This document shows positions 25,623 through 34,019 of a stretch of 64,000 nt of DNA, in pieces. The notes under the pieces were generated by a model that worked only from the letters and a program-made list of their open reading frames with translations, was not told the origin of the DNA and searched no databases. This stretch comes from Amycolatopsis australiensis. GTDB taxonomy: Bacteria; Actinomycetota; Actinomycetes; Mycobacteriales; Pseudonocardiaceae. Numbering within the stretch: position 1 is the stretch's first letter; each line of letters starts with the position of its first letter. The stretch covers positions 2,046,001 to 2,110,000 of the forward strand of contig NZ_FPJG01000006.1 of NCBI RefSeq assembly GCF_900119165.1, written 5' to 3'. The translations under genes were made by a program, and so were the position numbers.

Positions 25623-25669
25623 TGTGCCCCCGGCAGGATTCGAACCTGCGACACCCGCTTTAGGAGAGC
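25623..25669. repeat. Attachment-site copy 3, inside intact tRNA-Arg
   Basis: This 47-bp sequence is identical to att copy 2. It covers the tRNA 3' end, T arm, variable loop and most of the anticodon arm. The site retains a complete tRNA, so the element ends restore the gene sequence. Confidence 0.85.
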
Positions 25670-25697
25670 GGTGCTCTATCCCCTGAGCTACGAGGGC
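25625..25697 (-). tRNA. tRNA-Arg (anticodon CCU)
   Basis: The minus strand folds into a 73-nt cloverleaf. The acceptor GCCCUCG pairs with CGGGGGC (one G-U), the D arm is GCUC/GAGC, and the anticodon stem CCGCU/AGCGG encloses CUCCUAA, giving anticodon CCU for codon AGG. The T arm is GCAGG-UUCGAAU-CCUGC. CCA is not encoded. It serves as the integration site for the neighbouring elements. Confidence 0.95.
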
Positions 25698-25958
25698 CTG
25701 CTGCTGCCAGGCTCAGCTTAGCGGGCCTCACCCACGCCGGGCACCTGGGGCGACCCGACGGTCGTCGTCACCCAGGTGAGTGGTTCTCACGCCCTCCCAC
25801 ATCGCGGATACACCCAGCCGGACCGCGCACCTCACCTGACCTGGACGGACCAGTTGGTCACCTGGTCGTGTCTGGTTTCGAACTGCTGAACAACAGTAGG
25901 TAACCTTCGTTAACGGGATGCGGGGAGCCGCCTCCACCGGCTGTTGCGGAGGGCTTCG

Positions 25959-26612
25959 TTGATCAAGCTCATGTTCGCCGACGACGAGGAACTGGTGCGC
26001 TCGGGGCTGCGCGCGATGATGTCCGGGGCTCAGGACATCGAGATCGTGGGCGAGGCTTCCGATGGCAGATCCGCGGTCGAGGTCGCCCGGCGGTACCACC
26101 CCGACGTCGCCCTGCTCGACATCAAGATGCGTGCTCCTGACGACGGCATCCGCGCGCTCCGGGCCATCCTCGCCCTGCCCGATCCGCCCACCGTCGCCAT
26201 GCTGACCACCTTCGACATCGACGAGTACGTCAGCCTCGCGCTCCGGCTCGGCGCCAACGGCTTCCTCCTCAAGGACATCGATCCCGCCGCGCTGCTCAGG
26301 GCCGTCCGGGACCTGGCGCGCGGCGGCGCCGTCCTCGATCCCGGCGTGGCCGCGCGGATGGTTCAGTCGCACCGGGACGAGCAACGCGCCGCTCAGCCCG
26401 CGCGGAAGCTGCTCGCTTCACTGTCCGAACGCGAACGCGAGGTCGTCGCGCTCATCGGGCAGGGCCTCTCCAACGCCGAGATCGGCGGGCGGCTGCACCT
26501 GTCCGAAGCCACCGTGAAGGGGTACGTCTCCGCCGTGCTCTCCAAGATCGGGGCGGCCAACCGGGTGCAGGCCGCGCTGCTGGCCTACCGGGGTGGCCTG
26601 CTCGACCAGTAG
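25959..26612 (+). CDS. NarL/LuxR-type response regulator
   Basis: The 217-aa protein (from TTG 25959) has a receiver domain (LMFADDEELVRSG, phospho-acceptor in VALLDIKM, TFDIDEYVSLALRLGANGFL with the KD lysine) and a C-terminal LuxR HTH (LSEREREVVALIGQGLSNAE, then HLSEATVKGYVSAVLSKIG). It activates or represses genes after phosphorylation by a sensor kinase. TTG 25959 is chosen because GGAGGG lies 5 nt upstream; an earlier in-frame TTG at 25944 lacks a site. No histidine kinase is adjacent; the tRNA and island lie immediately upstream, so a partner may have been separated. The TRIC gene starts right after its stop. Confidence 0.9.
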   Translation: MIKLMFADDEELVRSGLRAMMSGAQDIEIVGEASDGRSAVEVARRYHPDVALLDIKMRAPDDGIRALRAILALPDPPTVAMLTTFDIDEYVSLALRLGANGFLLKDIDPAALLRAVRDLARGGAVLDPGVAARMVQSHRDEQRAAQPARKLLASLSEREREVVALIGQGLSNAEIGGRLHLSEATVKGYVSAVLSKIGAANRVQAALLAYRGGLLDQ

Positions 26613-27221
26613 ATGCTGCTCACGGCGCTGGAGTTCGTCGGGCTCGTCGCCTTCGCCGCGTCCGGGGCGCTCGCCGCCGTGCGGGCGCGGCTCGACGTCT
26701 TCGGTGTCGTCGTGGTCGGGCTCACCACCGCGCTCGGCGGCGGCGTGATCCGGGACGTCCTGCTCGGCATCCACCCGCCCACGACGCTGCGGAACTGGCC
26801 CTACCTCGCCGTCTGCGCGGTGACCGCTCTGGTCGTGTTCGCCTTCCACCCGCAGGTCGCGCGGCTGCGTCGCGGCGTGCTGCTCGCCGACGCCCTCGGG
26901 CTCGGCGTCTTCGCCACCGCCGGGACGACGATCGCGCTGAACGCCGGCGCGACCGTCTACGCCGCGTGCCTGATCGGCATGACGACCGGGATCGGCGGCG
27001 GCGCCGTGCGCGATCTGCTGCTCCGGGAAATCCCGCTCGTCCTGCGGAAGGAGATCTACGCGGTCGCCGCGCTGGCCGGCTCGGTGCTCGTCGCCGTCGG
27101 TCACGCTCTGCGACTGCCCGCCGGGCCGGTCACCGTCGTCGCGGCCGCTGTCGTCGTCGCCGTGCGGATGATCGCGCTCTGGCGGCACTGGAACGCTCCG
27201 GTCGCCCGCGCACCGGAGTGA
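26613..27221 (+). CDS. Trimeric intracellular cation (TRIC/YadS) channel family protein
   Basis: This 202-aa membrane protein shows the two-repeat TRIC/UPF0126 layout. Each half has a glycine-rich motif after a hydrophobic helix: TALGGGVIRDVLLG in the first and TTGIGGGAVRDLLLRE in the second. About six or seven hydrophobic segments are visible, ending in a basic tail. Bacterial members form homotrimeric monovalent cation channels in the inner membrane. The ATG directly follows the TAG of the response regulator gene, indicating one transcript. Confidence 0.88.
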   Translation: MLLTALEFVGLVAFAASGALAAVRARLDVFGVVVVGLTTALGGGVIRDVLLGIHPPTTLRNWPYLAVCAVTALVVFAFHPQVARLRRGVLLADALGLGVFATAGTTIALNAGATVYAACLIGMTTGIGGGAVRDLLLREIPLVLRKEIYAVAALAGSVLVAVGHALRLPAGPVTVVAAAVVVAVRMIALWRHWNAPVARAPE

Positions 27222-27261
27222 GCGATCTCTTTGTGTGTTCTGTGTGTGTTCTTAGGCGAGT

Positions 27262-27275
27262 CTCAGCACGCTGAG
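27262..27275. promoter_or_regulatory. CTCAGC palindrome before response regulator gene
   Basis: CTCAGC-AC-GCTGAG is a perfect 6+2+6 dyad ending 13 bp before the ATG at 27289. It is a likely binding site, perhaps for the encoded OmpR-type regulator itself. The CTCAG word recurs before the HtrA gene at 31878-31895. Confidence 0.45.
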
Positions 27276-27288
27276 TAAGACTGACGCC

Positions 27289-27981
27289 ATGCGCATCCTT
27301 GTGGTGGACGACGACCGCGCCGTCCGTGAGTCGCTGCGGCGGTCCCTGGAGTTCAACGGCTACCAGGTCCAGCTGGCCAGCGACGGTGCGCAGGCACTGG
27401 AAGCGATCATCGCCGACCGGCCGGACGCGATGGTCCTCGACGTCATGATGCCGCGGCTCGACGGCCTCGAGGTCGCCCGGCGCCTGCGCAGCACCGGCGA
27501 CGACCTGCCGATCCTCGTGCTCACCGCGCGCGACACCGTGTCCGACCGCGTGTCGGGCCTGGACGCCGGCGCCGACGACTACCTGCCGAAGCCGTTCGCG
27601 CTGGAAGAGCTGCTCGCCCGGTTGCGGGCGCTGCTGCGCCGCGCCAGCCCGGACGCCCAGAACGGCCAGGCCTCGGAGATCCTGTCCTTCGCGGACCTGA
27701 CGCTGGACCCCGGGACGCGCGAAGTCCGCCGCGGCGGCCGCGAGATCAGCCTGACCCGGACCGAGTTCGCCCTGCTGGAGCTGTTCCTTTCCTACCCGAA
27801 GCACGTCCTCACGCGTGGCCGGATCCTGGAGGAAGTATGGGGTTACGACTTCCCGACGTCGGGCAACGCGCTGGAGGTCTACGTCGGCTACTTGCGCCGC
27901 AAGACGGAGGCCGAGGGGGAGCCGAGGCTGATCCACACGGTGCGGGGAGTGGGGTACGTGCTGCGGGAAACCCCGCCGTGA
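27289..27981 (+). CDS. mprA: OmpR-family response regulator, MprA-like
   Basis: The 230-aa regulator has a receiver domain ([11 protein letters not shown], phospho-acceptor D51 in [15 protein letters not shown], conserved K in YLPKPF) and a winged-helix output domain ending in [14 protein letters not shown]. It pairs with the overlapping sensor kinase gene. The best context match is mycobacterial MprAB, which senses envelope stress and sits near pepD, moaB2 and mscL; the same gene types follow here. The symbol is given by synteny and family. A CTCAGC palindrome just upstream suggests autoregulation. Confidence 0.88.
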   Translation: MRILVVDDDRAVRESLRRSLEFNGYQVQLASDGAQALEAIIADRPDAMVLDVMMPRLDGLEVARRLRSTGDDLPILVLTARDTVSDRVSGLDAGADDYLPKPFALEELLARLRALLRRASPDAQNGQASEILSFADLTLDPGTREVRRGGREISLTRTEFALLELFLSYPKHVLTRGRILEEVWGYDFPTSGNALEVYVGYLRRKTEAEGEPRLIHTVRGVGYVLRETPP

Positions 27982-29387
27982 CCGAGCCCGGCGACCCCCG
28001 CGGCACGCGCTGGGGGACGCGCCGGTTCTCGCTGCGCGGCCGGGTGACGCTGCTCGCCGCCGCCTGTGTCGCCGGCGCCGTCGCGCTGGTGTCGATCGGC
28101 GCGTACATGGTCGTGCGCAGCAACCTCTACCAGCAGCTGGACGACGGCCTCATGGCGCGCGCGGAAGCGGCCGTCGCGTCGCCGCAGGTCCAGACCGAGC
28201 TGCGGCAGGTGCCCGGTGCCTTCCTGGCCAGCGCCGACCTGCAGATCGGGCAGCTCACGGCCGCGCCCGACGTCCAGCACGCCGTGATGACCTACCCGCT
28301 GTCGAGCTCGGCGCCGCCGTTCGGGCCGGACGAGCTGGCCGTCGCGAACGGCGACTCGCCGCAGTCGATGCGGACCGACTTCCGCACCGACAGCCGCGTG
28401 GTCGCGCTGCCGTCCGGGCACGGCGAGGCCATCGTGCTCGCGCAGTCGATGGGCCCGACCAAGCGCACGCTGAACGAACTCGCGCTCGTCCTCTTCCTCA
28501 TCGGGGGCGCGGGCATCCTCGTCGCGGCCGCGGCGGGCACGGCGGTCGCCCGGGCCGGTCTGCGCCCGGTCGACCGGCTGACGTCGGCCGCCGAGCGCGT
28601 CGCCAGGACCGGCGACCTGCGGCCGATCCCGGTCAGCGGCGACGACGAGCTCGCGCGCCTCACCCAGACGTTCAACACCATGCTCGGCACGGTCGCGGAC
28701 TCCCAGGAACGCCAGCGCCAGCTGGTCGCGGACGCCGGCCACGAGCTGCGGACGCCGTTGACGTCGCTGCGCACCAACCTCGAGCTGCTGCTCGCCGCGA
28801 GCAAGCCGGGTGCGCCGCCGCTGCCGGACGAGGACCGCGTCGACATCATCGCGGACATCAGCGGCCAGCTCGACGAGCTGACCCAGCTGATCGGCGACCT
28901 CGTGGAGCTCGCGCGCCAGGACGAGCCGCGTGAACGCTTCGAGCGCGTCGAGCTGCTGGACGTCGTCGAGCGGGCGCTCGACCGGGCGCGCCGGCGGGCG
29001 GGTGAGATCAACTTCGACGTCTCGCTGCAGCCGTGGGTCCTGACCGGCGACAACAGCTCGCTCGAGCGCGCGGTGCTGAACCTGCTCGACAACGCGGTGA
29101 AGTTCTCGCCGCCGCACTCGACGGTCTGGGTCCGGCTGTACCCGCTCGGCGACGGCACCGCCGTGGTCGAGGTCGCCGACGCCGGCCCGGGCATCGCCGA
29201 AGAGGACCTGCCCAAGGTGTTCGACCGGTTCTACCGCTCGTCGGAAGCCCGGACGCTGCCCGGCTCGGGCTTGGGCTTGGCGATCGTGAAGCACGCGGCC
29301 GAGCGCCACGGTGGGGCGGTGTACGCCTCGCGGGCGCCGGAGGGTGGCGCGCTGATGACGATCCGGCTGCCGGGGGCGCCGGGCTAA
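27978..29387 (+). CDS. mprB: Membrane sensor histidine kinase, MprB-like
   Basis: The product is 469 aa from a GTG that overlaps the regulator stop (GTGA). A transmembrane helix near residues 18-40, an extracytoplasmic sensor of about 120 residues and a second helix near 165-190 are followed by HAMP ([20 protein letters not shown]), the H box [13 protein letters not shown] with H255, an N box ([16 protein letters not shown]), and G boxes [15 protein letters not shown] and [14 protein letters not shown]. This is a typical class I kinase. In mycobacteria MprB is held inactive by DnaK and releases under envelope stress; whether that holds here is unknown. Confidence 0.9.
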   Translation: MTEPGDPRGTRWGTRRFSLRGRVTLLAAACVAGAVALVSIGAYMVVRSNLYQQLDDGLMARAEAAVASPQVQTELRQVPGAFLASADLQIGQLTAAPDVQHAVMTYPLSSSAPPFGPDELAVANGDSPQSMRTDFRTDSRVVALPSGHGEAIVLAQSMGPTKRTLNELALVLFLIGGAGILVAAAAGTAVARAGLRPVDRLTSAAERVARTGDLRPIPVSGDDELARLTQTFNTMLGTVADSQERQRQLVADAGHELRTPLTSLRTNLELLLAASKPGAPPLPDEDRVDIIADISGQLDELTQLIGDLVELARQDEPRERFERVELLDVVERALDRARRRAGEINFDVSLQPWVLTGDNSSLERAVLNLLDNAVKFSPPHSTVWVRLYPLGDGTAVVEVADAGPGIAEEDLPKVFDRFYRSSEARTLPGSGLGLAIVKHAAERHGGAVYASRAPEGGALMTIRLPGAPG

Positions 29388-29435
29388 TTCCGGCGTTTCC
29401 GAGACGCGGGCGGCGGGGTCGACCAGGATCGGCGC

Positions 29436-29858
29436 ATGTCGCTGGTCCGTCGTTGCCTGGTCGCGGCGGCGAGCGGGCTGCTCGCGACGCTCGCGTTGCG
29501 AGCGTTCCCCTTTTCGGCCGTGTGCACCGGCCCGGCGTGCATGATCGTCGGGCTCCTGGTCGTGCCGCTCGTGCTGTTCGGCGCGGCCATGCTCGCCTGG
29601 GCGCTACTGGCCTTGGCGCGGGTCCGTCCGGCGTGGCCCGTCGCGCTCGGCGGGCCGCTCGTCGCTCTGGCGCTGTTCACCACCGTGCTCGACATGGCGG
29701 AGTGTCCGCTCCCGGTGTTCTGCGCCGTCGTCACCGGCTGCTACGCGCTCGCGGCGCTCGTGACCGCGGACGGACTGCCGCGTGTGTGGCGGGTTGCGCT
29801 CGGATCGCCCGTCGTGGTGTTGTTCGCCTGGGGCGTGGTGCTGCCGATCGTGCGGTGA
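29436..29858 (+). CDS. Small four-helix membrane protein, unknown
   Basis: The 140-aa protein consists mostly of four hydrophobic segments (about 8-28, 34-60, 70-90 and 97-138), with four cysteines placed around them (CTGPAC, DMAECPLPVFC). I do not recognise the family. Weak initiation context and a 48-nt gap from the kinase leave open whether it is cotranscribed with the two-component genes. The Cys pairs could form disulphides outside the membrane. Confidence 0.55.
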   Translation: MSLVRRCLVAAASGLLATLALRAFPFSAVCTGPACMIVGLLVVPLVLFGAAMLAWALLALARVRPAWPVALGGPLVALALFTTVLDMAECPLPVFCAVVTGCYALAALVTADGLPRVWRVALGSPVVVLFAWGVVLPIVR

Positions 29859-29963
29859 CCTGCTCTTTCCAAAACTCCGCCCGTGCTGACCCTGCGGATC
29901 CCGTGTTGAATCGTGTAGGATTTTGTGTGGTTGGGACTGGCTCAGCGGGGACGGAGTTGAACG

Positions 29964-30764
29964 GTGCTGGCGCGTCAGCGGCAGGCGGTGATCCTGGAAG
30001 AGGCACGGCGGACCGGCGCGGTCCGGGTCAGTGACCTCGTGGCCAGGCTGGGCGTGTCCGACATGACGGTGCGCCGCGACCTCGACGTCCTCGCCGGGCG
30101 CGGGCTCGTCGAGAAGGTGTACGGCGGCGCCACGTCGGTCGTCGGCAAGAGCACCGACGAACCCGGGTTCGAGGCGAAGTCCGTGCGCCAGCGCGCGCAG
30201 AAGGAAGCCATCGCGGAGCTGGCCGCGACGCTCGTCCGGCCCGGCACCGCGATCGGCATCTCGGCCGGCACCACCACGTGGACGCTGGCGCGGGCGCTGG
30301 ACGCCATCCCCGGGCTCACCATCGTGACCAACTCGATCCAGGTCGCCGACGTGCTGCGCGGGTCGACGCAGCCGGACCGCACCGTCGTGCTCACCGGCGG
30401 CGTGCGGACGCCGTCGGACGCGCTGGTCGGGCCGGTCGCCGTGCACAGCCTGCGGTCGCTGCACCTCGACGTCGTCTTCCTCGGCGTGCACGGCATGGCC
30501 GACGGGCCGGGGTTCACGACGCCGAACCTGACCGAGAGCGAGACCGACCGCGCGCTGGTCGAGGCCGGGCGCAAGCTGGTGGTGCTCGCCGACCACACGA
30601 AGTGGGGCACGGTCGGGATCTCCACGATCGCGGACCTCGACGAGGCCGACGTCGTCGTCACCGATGACGGGATTTCCGACGAGGCCAAGGAAATACTCGC
30701 CGAAAGGGCAGGGGAACTCATGATCGCCGAGACGGCGGAGACGGTCGAGGCCGAAGAAGCGTGA
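29964..30764 (+). CDS. DeoR-family transcriptional regulator
   Basis: The 266-aa protein has an N-terminal DeoR HTH (RQRQAVILEEARRTGAVRVS, then LGVSDMTVRRDLDVLAGRGL) and a DeoR sensor domain related to sugar-phosphate isomerases (GISAGTTTWTLARAL, VVLTGGVRTPSDALVG, KLVVLADHTKWGTVGI). Such repressors release DNA on binding a phosphorylated sugar. It overlaps galT by 4 nt (GTGA), so it probably regulates galactose use and its own operon. The 100 bp upstream contain TG-rich repeats that could be the operator. Confidence 0.9.
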   Translation: MLARQRQAVILEEARRTGAVRVSDLVARLGVSDMTVRRDLDVLAGRGLVEKVYGGATSVVGKSTDEPGFEAKSVRQRAQKEAIAELAATLVRPGTAIGISAGTTTWTLARALDAIPGLTIVTNSIQVADVLRGSTQPDRTVVLTGGVRTPSDALVGPVAVHSLRSLHLDVVFLGVHGMADGPGFTTPNLTESETDRALVEAGRKLVVLADHTKWGTVGISTIADLDEADVVVTDDGISDEAKEILAERAGELMIAETAETVEAEEA

Positions 30765-31843
30765 AACGCACCGTACGACACCTGGCCGACGGCCGCGAGA
30801 TCATCTACTTCGACCAGCCCGGCGCGCCCGACCGCGTCGCCGAGGACACCCGTGACCTGCCGCCGGTTTCGGCCGCGTCGGAGATCCGGCTGGACCCGCT
30901 GACCGGGGAATGGGTGGCCATGGCCGCGCACCGGCAGACGCGGACCTACAAGCCGCCGGCCGACCTCTGCCCGCTGTGCCCCAGCAAGCCCGGCAAGCCG
31001 AGCGAGATCCCGGAAAGCGACTACGACGTCGTCGTCTTCGAGAACCGCTTTCCGTCCTTCGCCGAAGACGTCGTCGGCGAGCCGTCCACTGTGGATGGTC
31101 TCGGGCTGGTGCCGGTGCGGCCGGGACGCGGCCGCTGCGAGGTCGTCTGCTTCACCAGCGACCACGACGGCGCCTTCTCCCGGCTGAGCCCGAAGCAGGT
31201 CCGGGCCGTCGTGGACGCCTGGGCCGACCGCACCGCCGGACTGTCCGAAGTGCCCGGTGTGGAGCAGGTCTTCCCGTTCGAGAACCGCGGCGAGGAGATC
31301 GGCGTCACGCTGTCGCACCCGCACGGGCAGATCTACGGCTACCCCTTCGTCACGCCGAAGACCGAGCGGATGCTCGAGGTCGCCCGCGCCTACCAGGCCG
31401 AACACGGCCGCCCGGTGCTCGGCGACGTGCTGGCCGCCGAGCAGAAGTCCGGCGCGCGCGTGGTGGCGTCCGGCGAGCACTGGACGGCGTACGTGCCGCC
31501 GGCGGCCCGTTGGCCGGTCGAGGTGCACGTCGTGCCGCACCGGCAGGTCCCGGACCTGCCCGCGCTGACCGACGCCGAGCGCGACGACTTCGCCGACGTC
31601 TACCTGGACGTCCTGCGCCGCTGCGACGCGCTGTACGACCGGCCGCTGCCCTACATCGCGGCGTGGCACCAGGCGCCGGTCCGCCGCGACCGCGAGCTCG
31701 GCTGGCTGCACCTGGAACTGTTCTCGGTGCTGCGCGCCAAGGACAAGCTCAAGTACCTGGCGGGGTCCGAATCGGGCATGGCGGTGTGGGTCAACGACGC
31801 GACGCCGGAGCAGATCGCGGAACGGCTCCGCGCGGCGGGCTGA
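30761..31843 (+). CDS. galT: Galactose-1-phosphate uridylyltransferase
   Basis: This 360-aa enzyme transfers UMP from UDP-glucose to galactose-1-phosphate in the Leloir pathway. It shows the histidine-triad active site H186-P-H188-G-Q190, a zinc knuckle LCPLCPSKPGKPSE near residue 71, and the second zinc-region element LHLELFSVLRAKDKLKYLAG near the C-terminus. It is translationally coupled to the DeoR regulator gene. Unlike many actinobacterial gal operons, no galK or galE follows; the next gene encodes a protease. Confidence 0.95.
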   Translation: MKRTVRHLADGREIIYFDQPGAPDRVAEDTRDLPPVSAASEIRLDPLTGEWVAMAAHRQTRTYKPPADLCPLCPSKPGKPSEIPESDYDVVVFENRFPSFAEDVVGEPSTVDGLGLVPVRPGRGRCEVVCFTSDHDGAFSRLSPKQVRAVVDAWADRTAGLSEVPGVEQVFPFENRGEEIGVTLSHPHGQIYGYPFVTPKTERMLEVARAYQAEHGRPVLGDVLAAEQKSGARVVASGEHWTAYVPPAARWPVEVHVVPHRQVPDLPALTDAERDDFADVYLDVLRRCDALYDRPLPYIAAWHQAPVRRDRELGWLHLELFSVLRAKDKLKYLAGSESGMAVWVNDATPEQIAERLRAAG

Positions 31844-31877
31844 TCACGCCATACTCATCTGCGATGCACAGGTTCGG

Positions 31878-31895
31878 CTCAGGAACCTCTCAGGA
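31878..31895 (+). promoter_or_regulatory. CTCAGGA direct repeats before HtrA gene
   Basis: CTCAGGA occurs at 31878-31884 and 31889-31895, an 11-bp spacing typical of OmpR-type dimers, about 20 bp before the ATG. CTCAG is also the core of the palindrome before the MprA-like gene. This suggests regulation of the protease by that regulator, as MprA controls pepD in mycobacteria. Confidence 0.4.
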
Positions 31896-31915
31896 CCATC
31901 GCGCAAGGTGAGGAC

Positions 31916-33334
31916 ATGACCGAGAACGACCCCAGCGCGCACGACCCCGCCGCGCCGCGGCAGCCCGAGCAGGCCCCGCAGCAGGCCGCTCAGGGCGGTT
32001 GGGCGGGGCACCCGTACGGTGACCAGGCCACGCCCGAGTCCGGCGGCACGCCGCAGTACTCGGCGCCGGAGCCGTCCTACCACGCGGTGACCGGGGCCGA
32101 TCCGTCCTACGGGCCGCCGAACGCGAACCCCTGGTCCGCCCAGGGCGCGGCGTCGGGCCAGACCCAGCAGAGCGTCTACCCGAACCCGAACCCGTATGCC
32201 CAGCCCGGCACGTCCGTCTACGGCGCGCCGCCCGCGCAGCCGAAGCGCACCGGCGGGAAGCTGCTGGCCGGCGTCGCGCTGGTCGCGCTGCTGGTCGGCG
32301 GCATCGCGGGCGGGACGGTCGGGTACTTCACCGGTGGCTCGTCCCACGGCCCGGCGACCAACGCGCTCGACGCGCCGAAGCCGGCTCAGCAGACCGGCAA
32401 CGCGCCTGCCGGCTCGGTCGAGGCGGTCGCGCAGAAGCTGTCGCCGAGCGTCGTCGAGCTGCGGGTGAGCGGGCAGCAGGGGGCCGGCGAAGGCTCCGGG
32501 TTCGTGATCAGCACCGACGGCTACATCCTGACGAACAACCACGTCGTCGAGGTCGCCGCGAACGGCGGGCAGATCCAGGCGGTGTTCCAGGACGGCAAGA
32601 AGGCCGCCGCCAAGATCGTCGGCCGCGACCCGACGACCGACATCGCGGTGGTCAAGGTCGACGGCGTCGGCAACCTGACCCCGGTGGAGATCGGCCGGTC
32701 CGACGACCTGCGCGTCGGCCAGCCGGTGGTCGCCATCGGATCGCCGTTCGAACTGGCCGGCACGGTCACGTCGGGCATCGTCAGCTCGCTGCACCGGCCG
32801 GTGCGCGCGGGCGGCGGCAGCGGCGGCCAGGAGACGGTGATGGACGCCGTCCAGACCGACGCGGCGATCAACCCGGGCAACTCGGGCGGTCCGCTGGCCA
32901 ACATGTCCGGCCAGGTCATCGGCATCAACTCGGCGATCTACAGCCCGCAGTCGGCGGGCGGCCAGGGCCAGGGCGGTTCCGAGAGCGGCAACGTCGGCAT
33001 CGGGTTCGCCATCCCGATCGACCAGGCCCGCCGCACCGCGGACACGATCATCAAGACGGGCCAGGCGGTGCAGACCTACATCGGCGCCCAGGTCACGGAC
33101 GCCCCGCAGGGCGGCGCCAAGCTCGGCGCCATCACCCCGGGCAGCCCGGCGGAGAAGGCCGGCCTCAAGCCGGGCGACATCGTGACGAAGATCGACGACC
33201 GCAACATCGACACGTCCGACACGCTGGTCGCGGCGATCCGAACCCGCGCCCCGGACGAGAAGGCGACGTTCACCCTCGCCGACGGCCGCACGGTCGAGGT
33301 AACCCTCGGCGGCCAGCCCGTCCCGGCGAACTGA
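31916..33334 (+). CDS. Membrane-anchored HtrA/PepD-like serine protease
   Basis: The 472-aa protein has a Pro/Gln-rich cytoplasmic N-terminus (1-110), one transmembrane helix (about 118-140), a trypsin-like domain and a C-terminal PDZ domain. The catalytic triad is readable as H209 (TNNHVVE), D242 (DPTTDIAVV) and S323 (NPGNSGGPL). The PDZ region has KLGAITPGSPAEKAGLKPGD. HtrA proteases degrade or refold damaged envelope proteins. The start has GGTGAGG upstream. Context with MprAB-like genes matches mycobacterial mprA-mprB-pepD, although galT and its regulator are inserted between. Confidence 0.92.
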   Translation: MTENDPSAHDPAAPRQPEQAPQQAAQGGWAGHPYGDQATPESGGTPQYSAPEPSYHAVTGADPSYGPPNANPWSAQGAASGQTQQSVYPNPNPYAQPGTSVYGAPPAQPKRTGGKLLAGVALVALLVGGIAGGTVGYFTGGSSHGPATNALDAPKPAQQTGNAPAGSVEAVAQKLSPSVVELRVSGQQGAGEGSGFVISTDGYILTNNHVVEVAANGGQIQAVFQDGKKAAAKIVGRDPTTDIAVVKVDGVGNLTPVEIGRSDDLRVGQPVVAIGSPFELAGTVTSGIVSSLHRPVRAGGGSGGQETVMDAVQTDAAINPGNSGGPLANMSGQVIGINSAIYSPQSAGGQGQGGSESGNVGIGFAIPIDQARRTADTIIKTGQAVQTYIGAQVTDAPQGGAKLGAITPGSPAEKAGLKPGDIVTKIDDRNIDTSDTLVAAIRTRAPDEKATFTLADGRTVEVTLGGQPVPAN

Positions 33335-33347
33335 CGGTATCCAGACG

Positions 33348-33371
33348 CTCGGCCGCCCTTGGGTGGCCGAG
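33348..33371 (+). terminator. Hairpin after HtrA gene
   Basis: CTCGGCC pairs with GGCCGAG around a short GC-rich extension, 14 bp after the stop of the HtrA gene. No clear T tract follows, as is common in high-GC actinobacteria. Confidence 0.45.
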
Positions 33372-33415
33372 ACCAGCAACGGCTCGACCCCCGCATCTCG
33401 GGGCCGGACCCACTA

Positions 33416-33457
33416 GGCCACGCGCGACCAGGCACTCGATGCCGGTCGCGCGTGGCC
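33416..33457. terminator. Long bidirectional hairpin between convergent genes
   Basis: A perfect 14-bp stem (GGCCACGCGCGACC / GGTCGCGCGTGGCC) with a 14-nt loop sits between the HtrA gene and the convergent minus-strand operon end. It is followed by GCATTTG on the plus strand. Placement fits a bidirectional transcription stop. Confidence 0.65.
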
Positions 33458-33473
33458 GCATTTGTGGCGCCGG

Positions 33474-34019
33474 TCAGGCGCCGGGCGGGTCGGTCGGCGT
33501 GCCGGGGGAGTCGGCTCGCGGACCTGCGGGGTCGGTTCGTGCGCCGGGTGGGTCGGGTGGCGTGCCGGGCGGGCCGATTCGCGTGACTGACGGGGCACCA
33601 CGCGTGAGTCGCGGCACGGCATGGCGGGTTAGGGCTGTCAGGACCACCGCCAGCCAGACGGCCGCCAGCGTCAGGGCCAGGCCCTGCGTCGGGTTGCCGT
33701 CGTGCAGGCCGGGCATCGGCGGGGTGCCGTACGGGCGCCAGAGCAGTGGGAACGCCAGGATCAGCAGGACGCCCGTGAGCACCGTGCCCGTCACCACCGG
33801 AACTCGCCACGGGTGCGGAAGCAGGCGGCCCAGCAGCATGCCGAACACCGCCGTCAGGGGAACGATCACGCCGTCGTTGGCCAGCGGGCCGCCGACGATC
33901 CAGCCGATCGTGCCGAACACGTCCGGACGCAACGGCAGCGCGTACCGGGCGAACAGCACCACGCCCCACGCCAGCGCCGCGAGGCCGGGCAGCGCCAACA
34001 GTGCTCGAGCTGTCCTCAC
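33474..34019 (-). CDS. Small membrane protein with proline-rich tail
   Basis: The 181-aa product starts at GTG overlapping the oxidoreductase stop (GTGA). It has about four hydrophobic helices in residues 5-135 (LLALPGLAALAWGVVLFARY, TAVFGMLLGRLLP, VVTGTVLTGVLLILAFPLLW, LTLAAVWLAVVLTAL). The last 35 residues are a degenerate repeat rich in PPG/DPPGA. I do not recognise the family. As the last gene of the operon with a membrane molybdoenzyme, it may anchor or assist that enzyme. Confidence 0.65.
   Translation of the reverse strand: MRTARALLALPGLAALAWGVVLFARYALPLRPDVFGTIGWIVGGPLANDGVIVPLTAVFGMLLGRLLPHPWRVPVVTGTVLTGVLLILAFPLLWRPYGTPPMPGLHDGNPTQGLALTLAAVWLAVVLTALTRHAVPRLTRGAPSVTRIGPPGTPPDPPGARTDPAGPRADSPGTPTDPPGA

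Larger units (their letters stand above)
1756..25669. mobile_element. Defence island integrated at tRNA-Arg(CCU)
   Basis: About 23.9 kb is bounded by 47-bp identical direct repeats (1756-1802 and 25623-25669) derived from the tRNA-Arg 3' end. The left side carries an excisionase-like HTH gene and two genes of the kind found in actinobacterial integrative elements. The right side is a defence operon. There is no complete integrase, replication gene or transfer gene, so mobility would need outside help. Boundaries are seen in the sequence; integration by a tyrosine recombinase is inferred from the repeat type. Confidence 0.8.

Noticed and set aside
27888..33379. Minus-strand ORFs opposite mprB-like, DeoR/galT and HtrA genes (27888-29309, 29975-31711, 31844-33379)
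   Set aside because: They are antisense shadows of clearly recognised genes with catalytic motifs on the plus strand.
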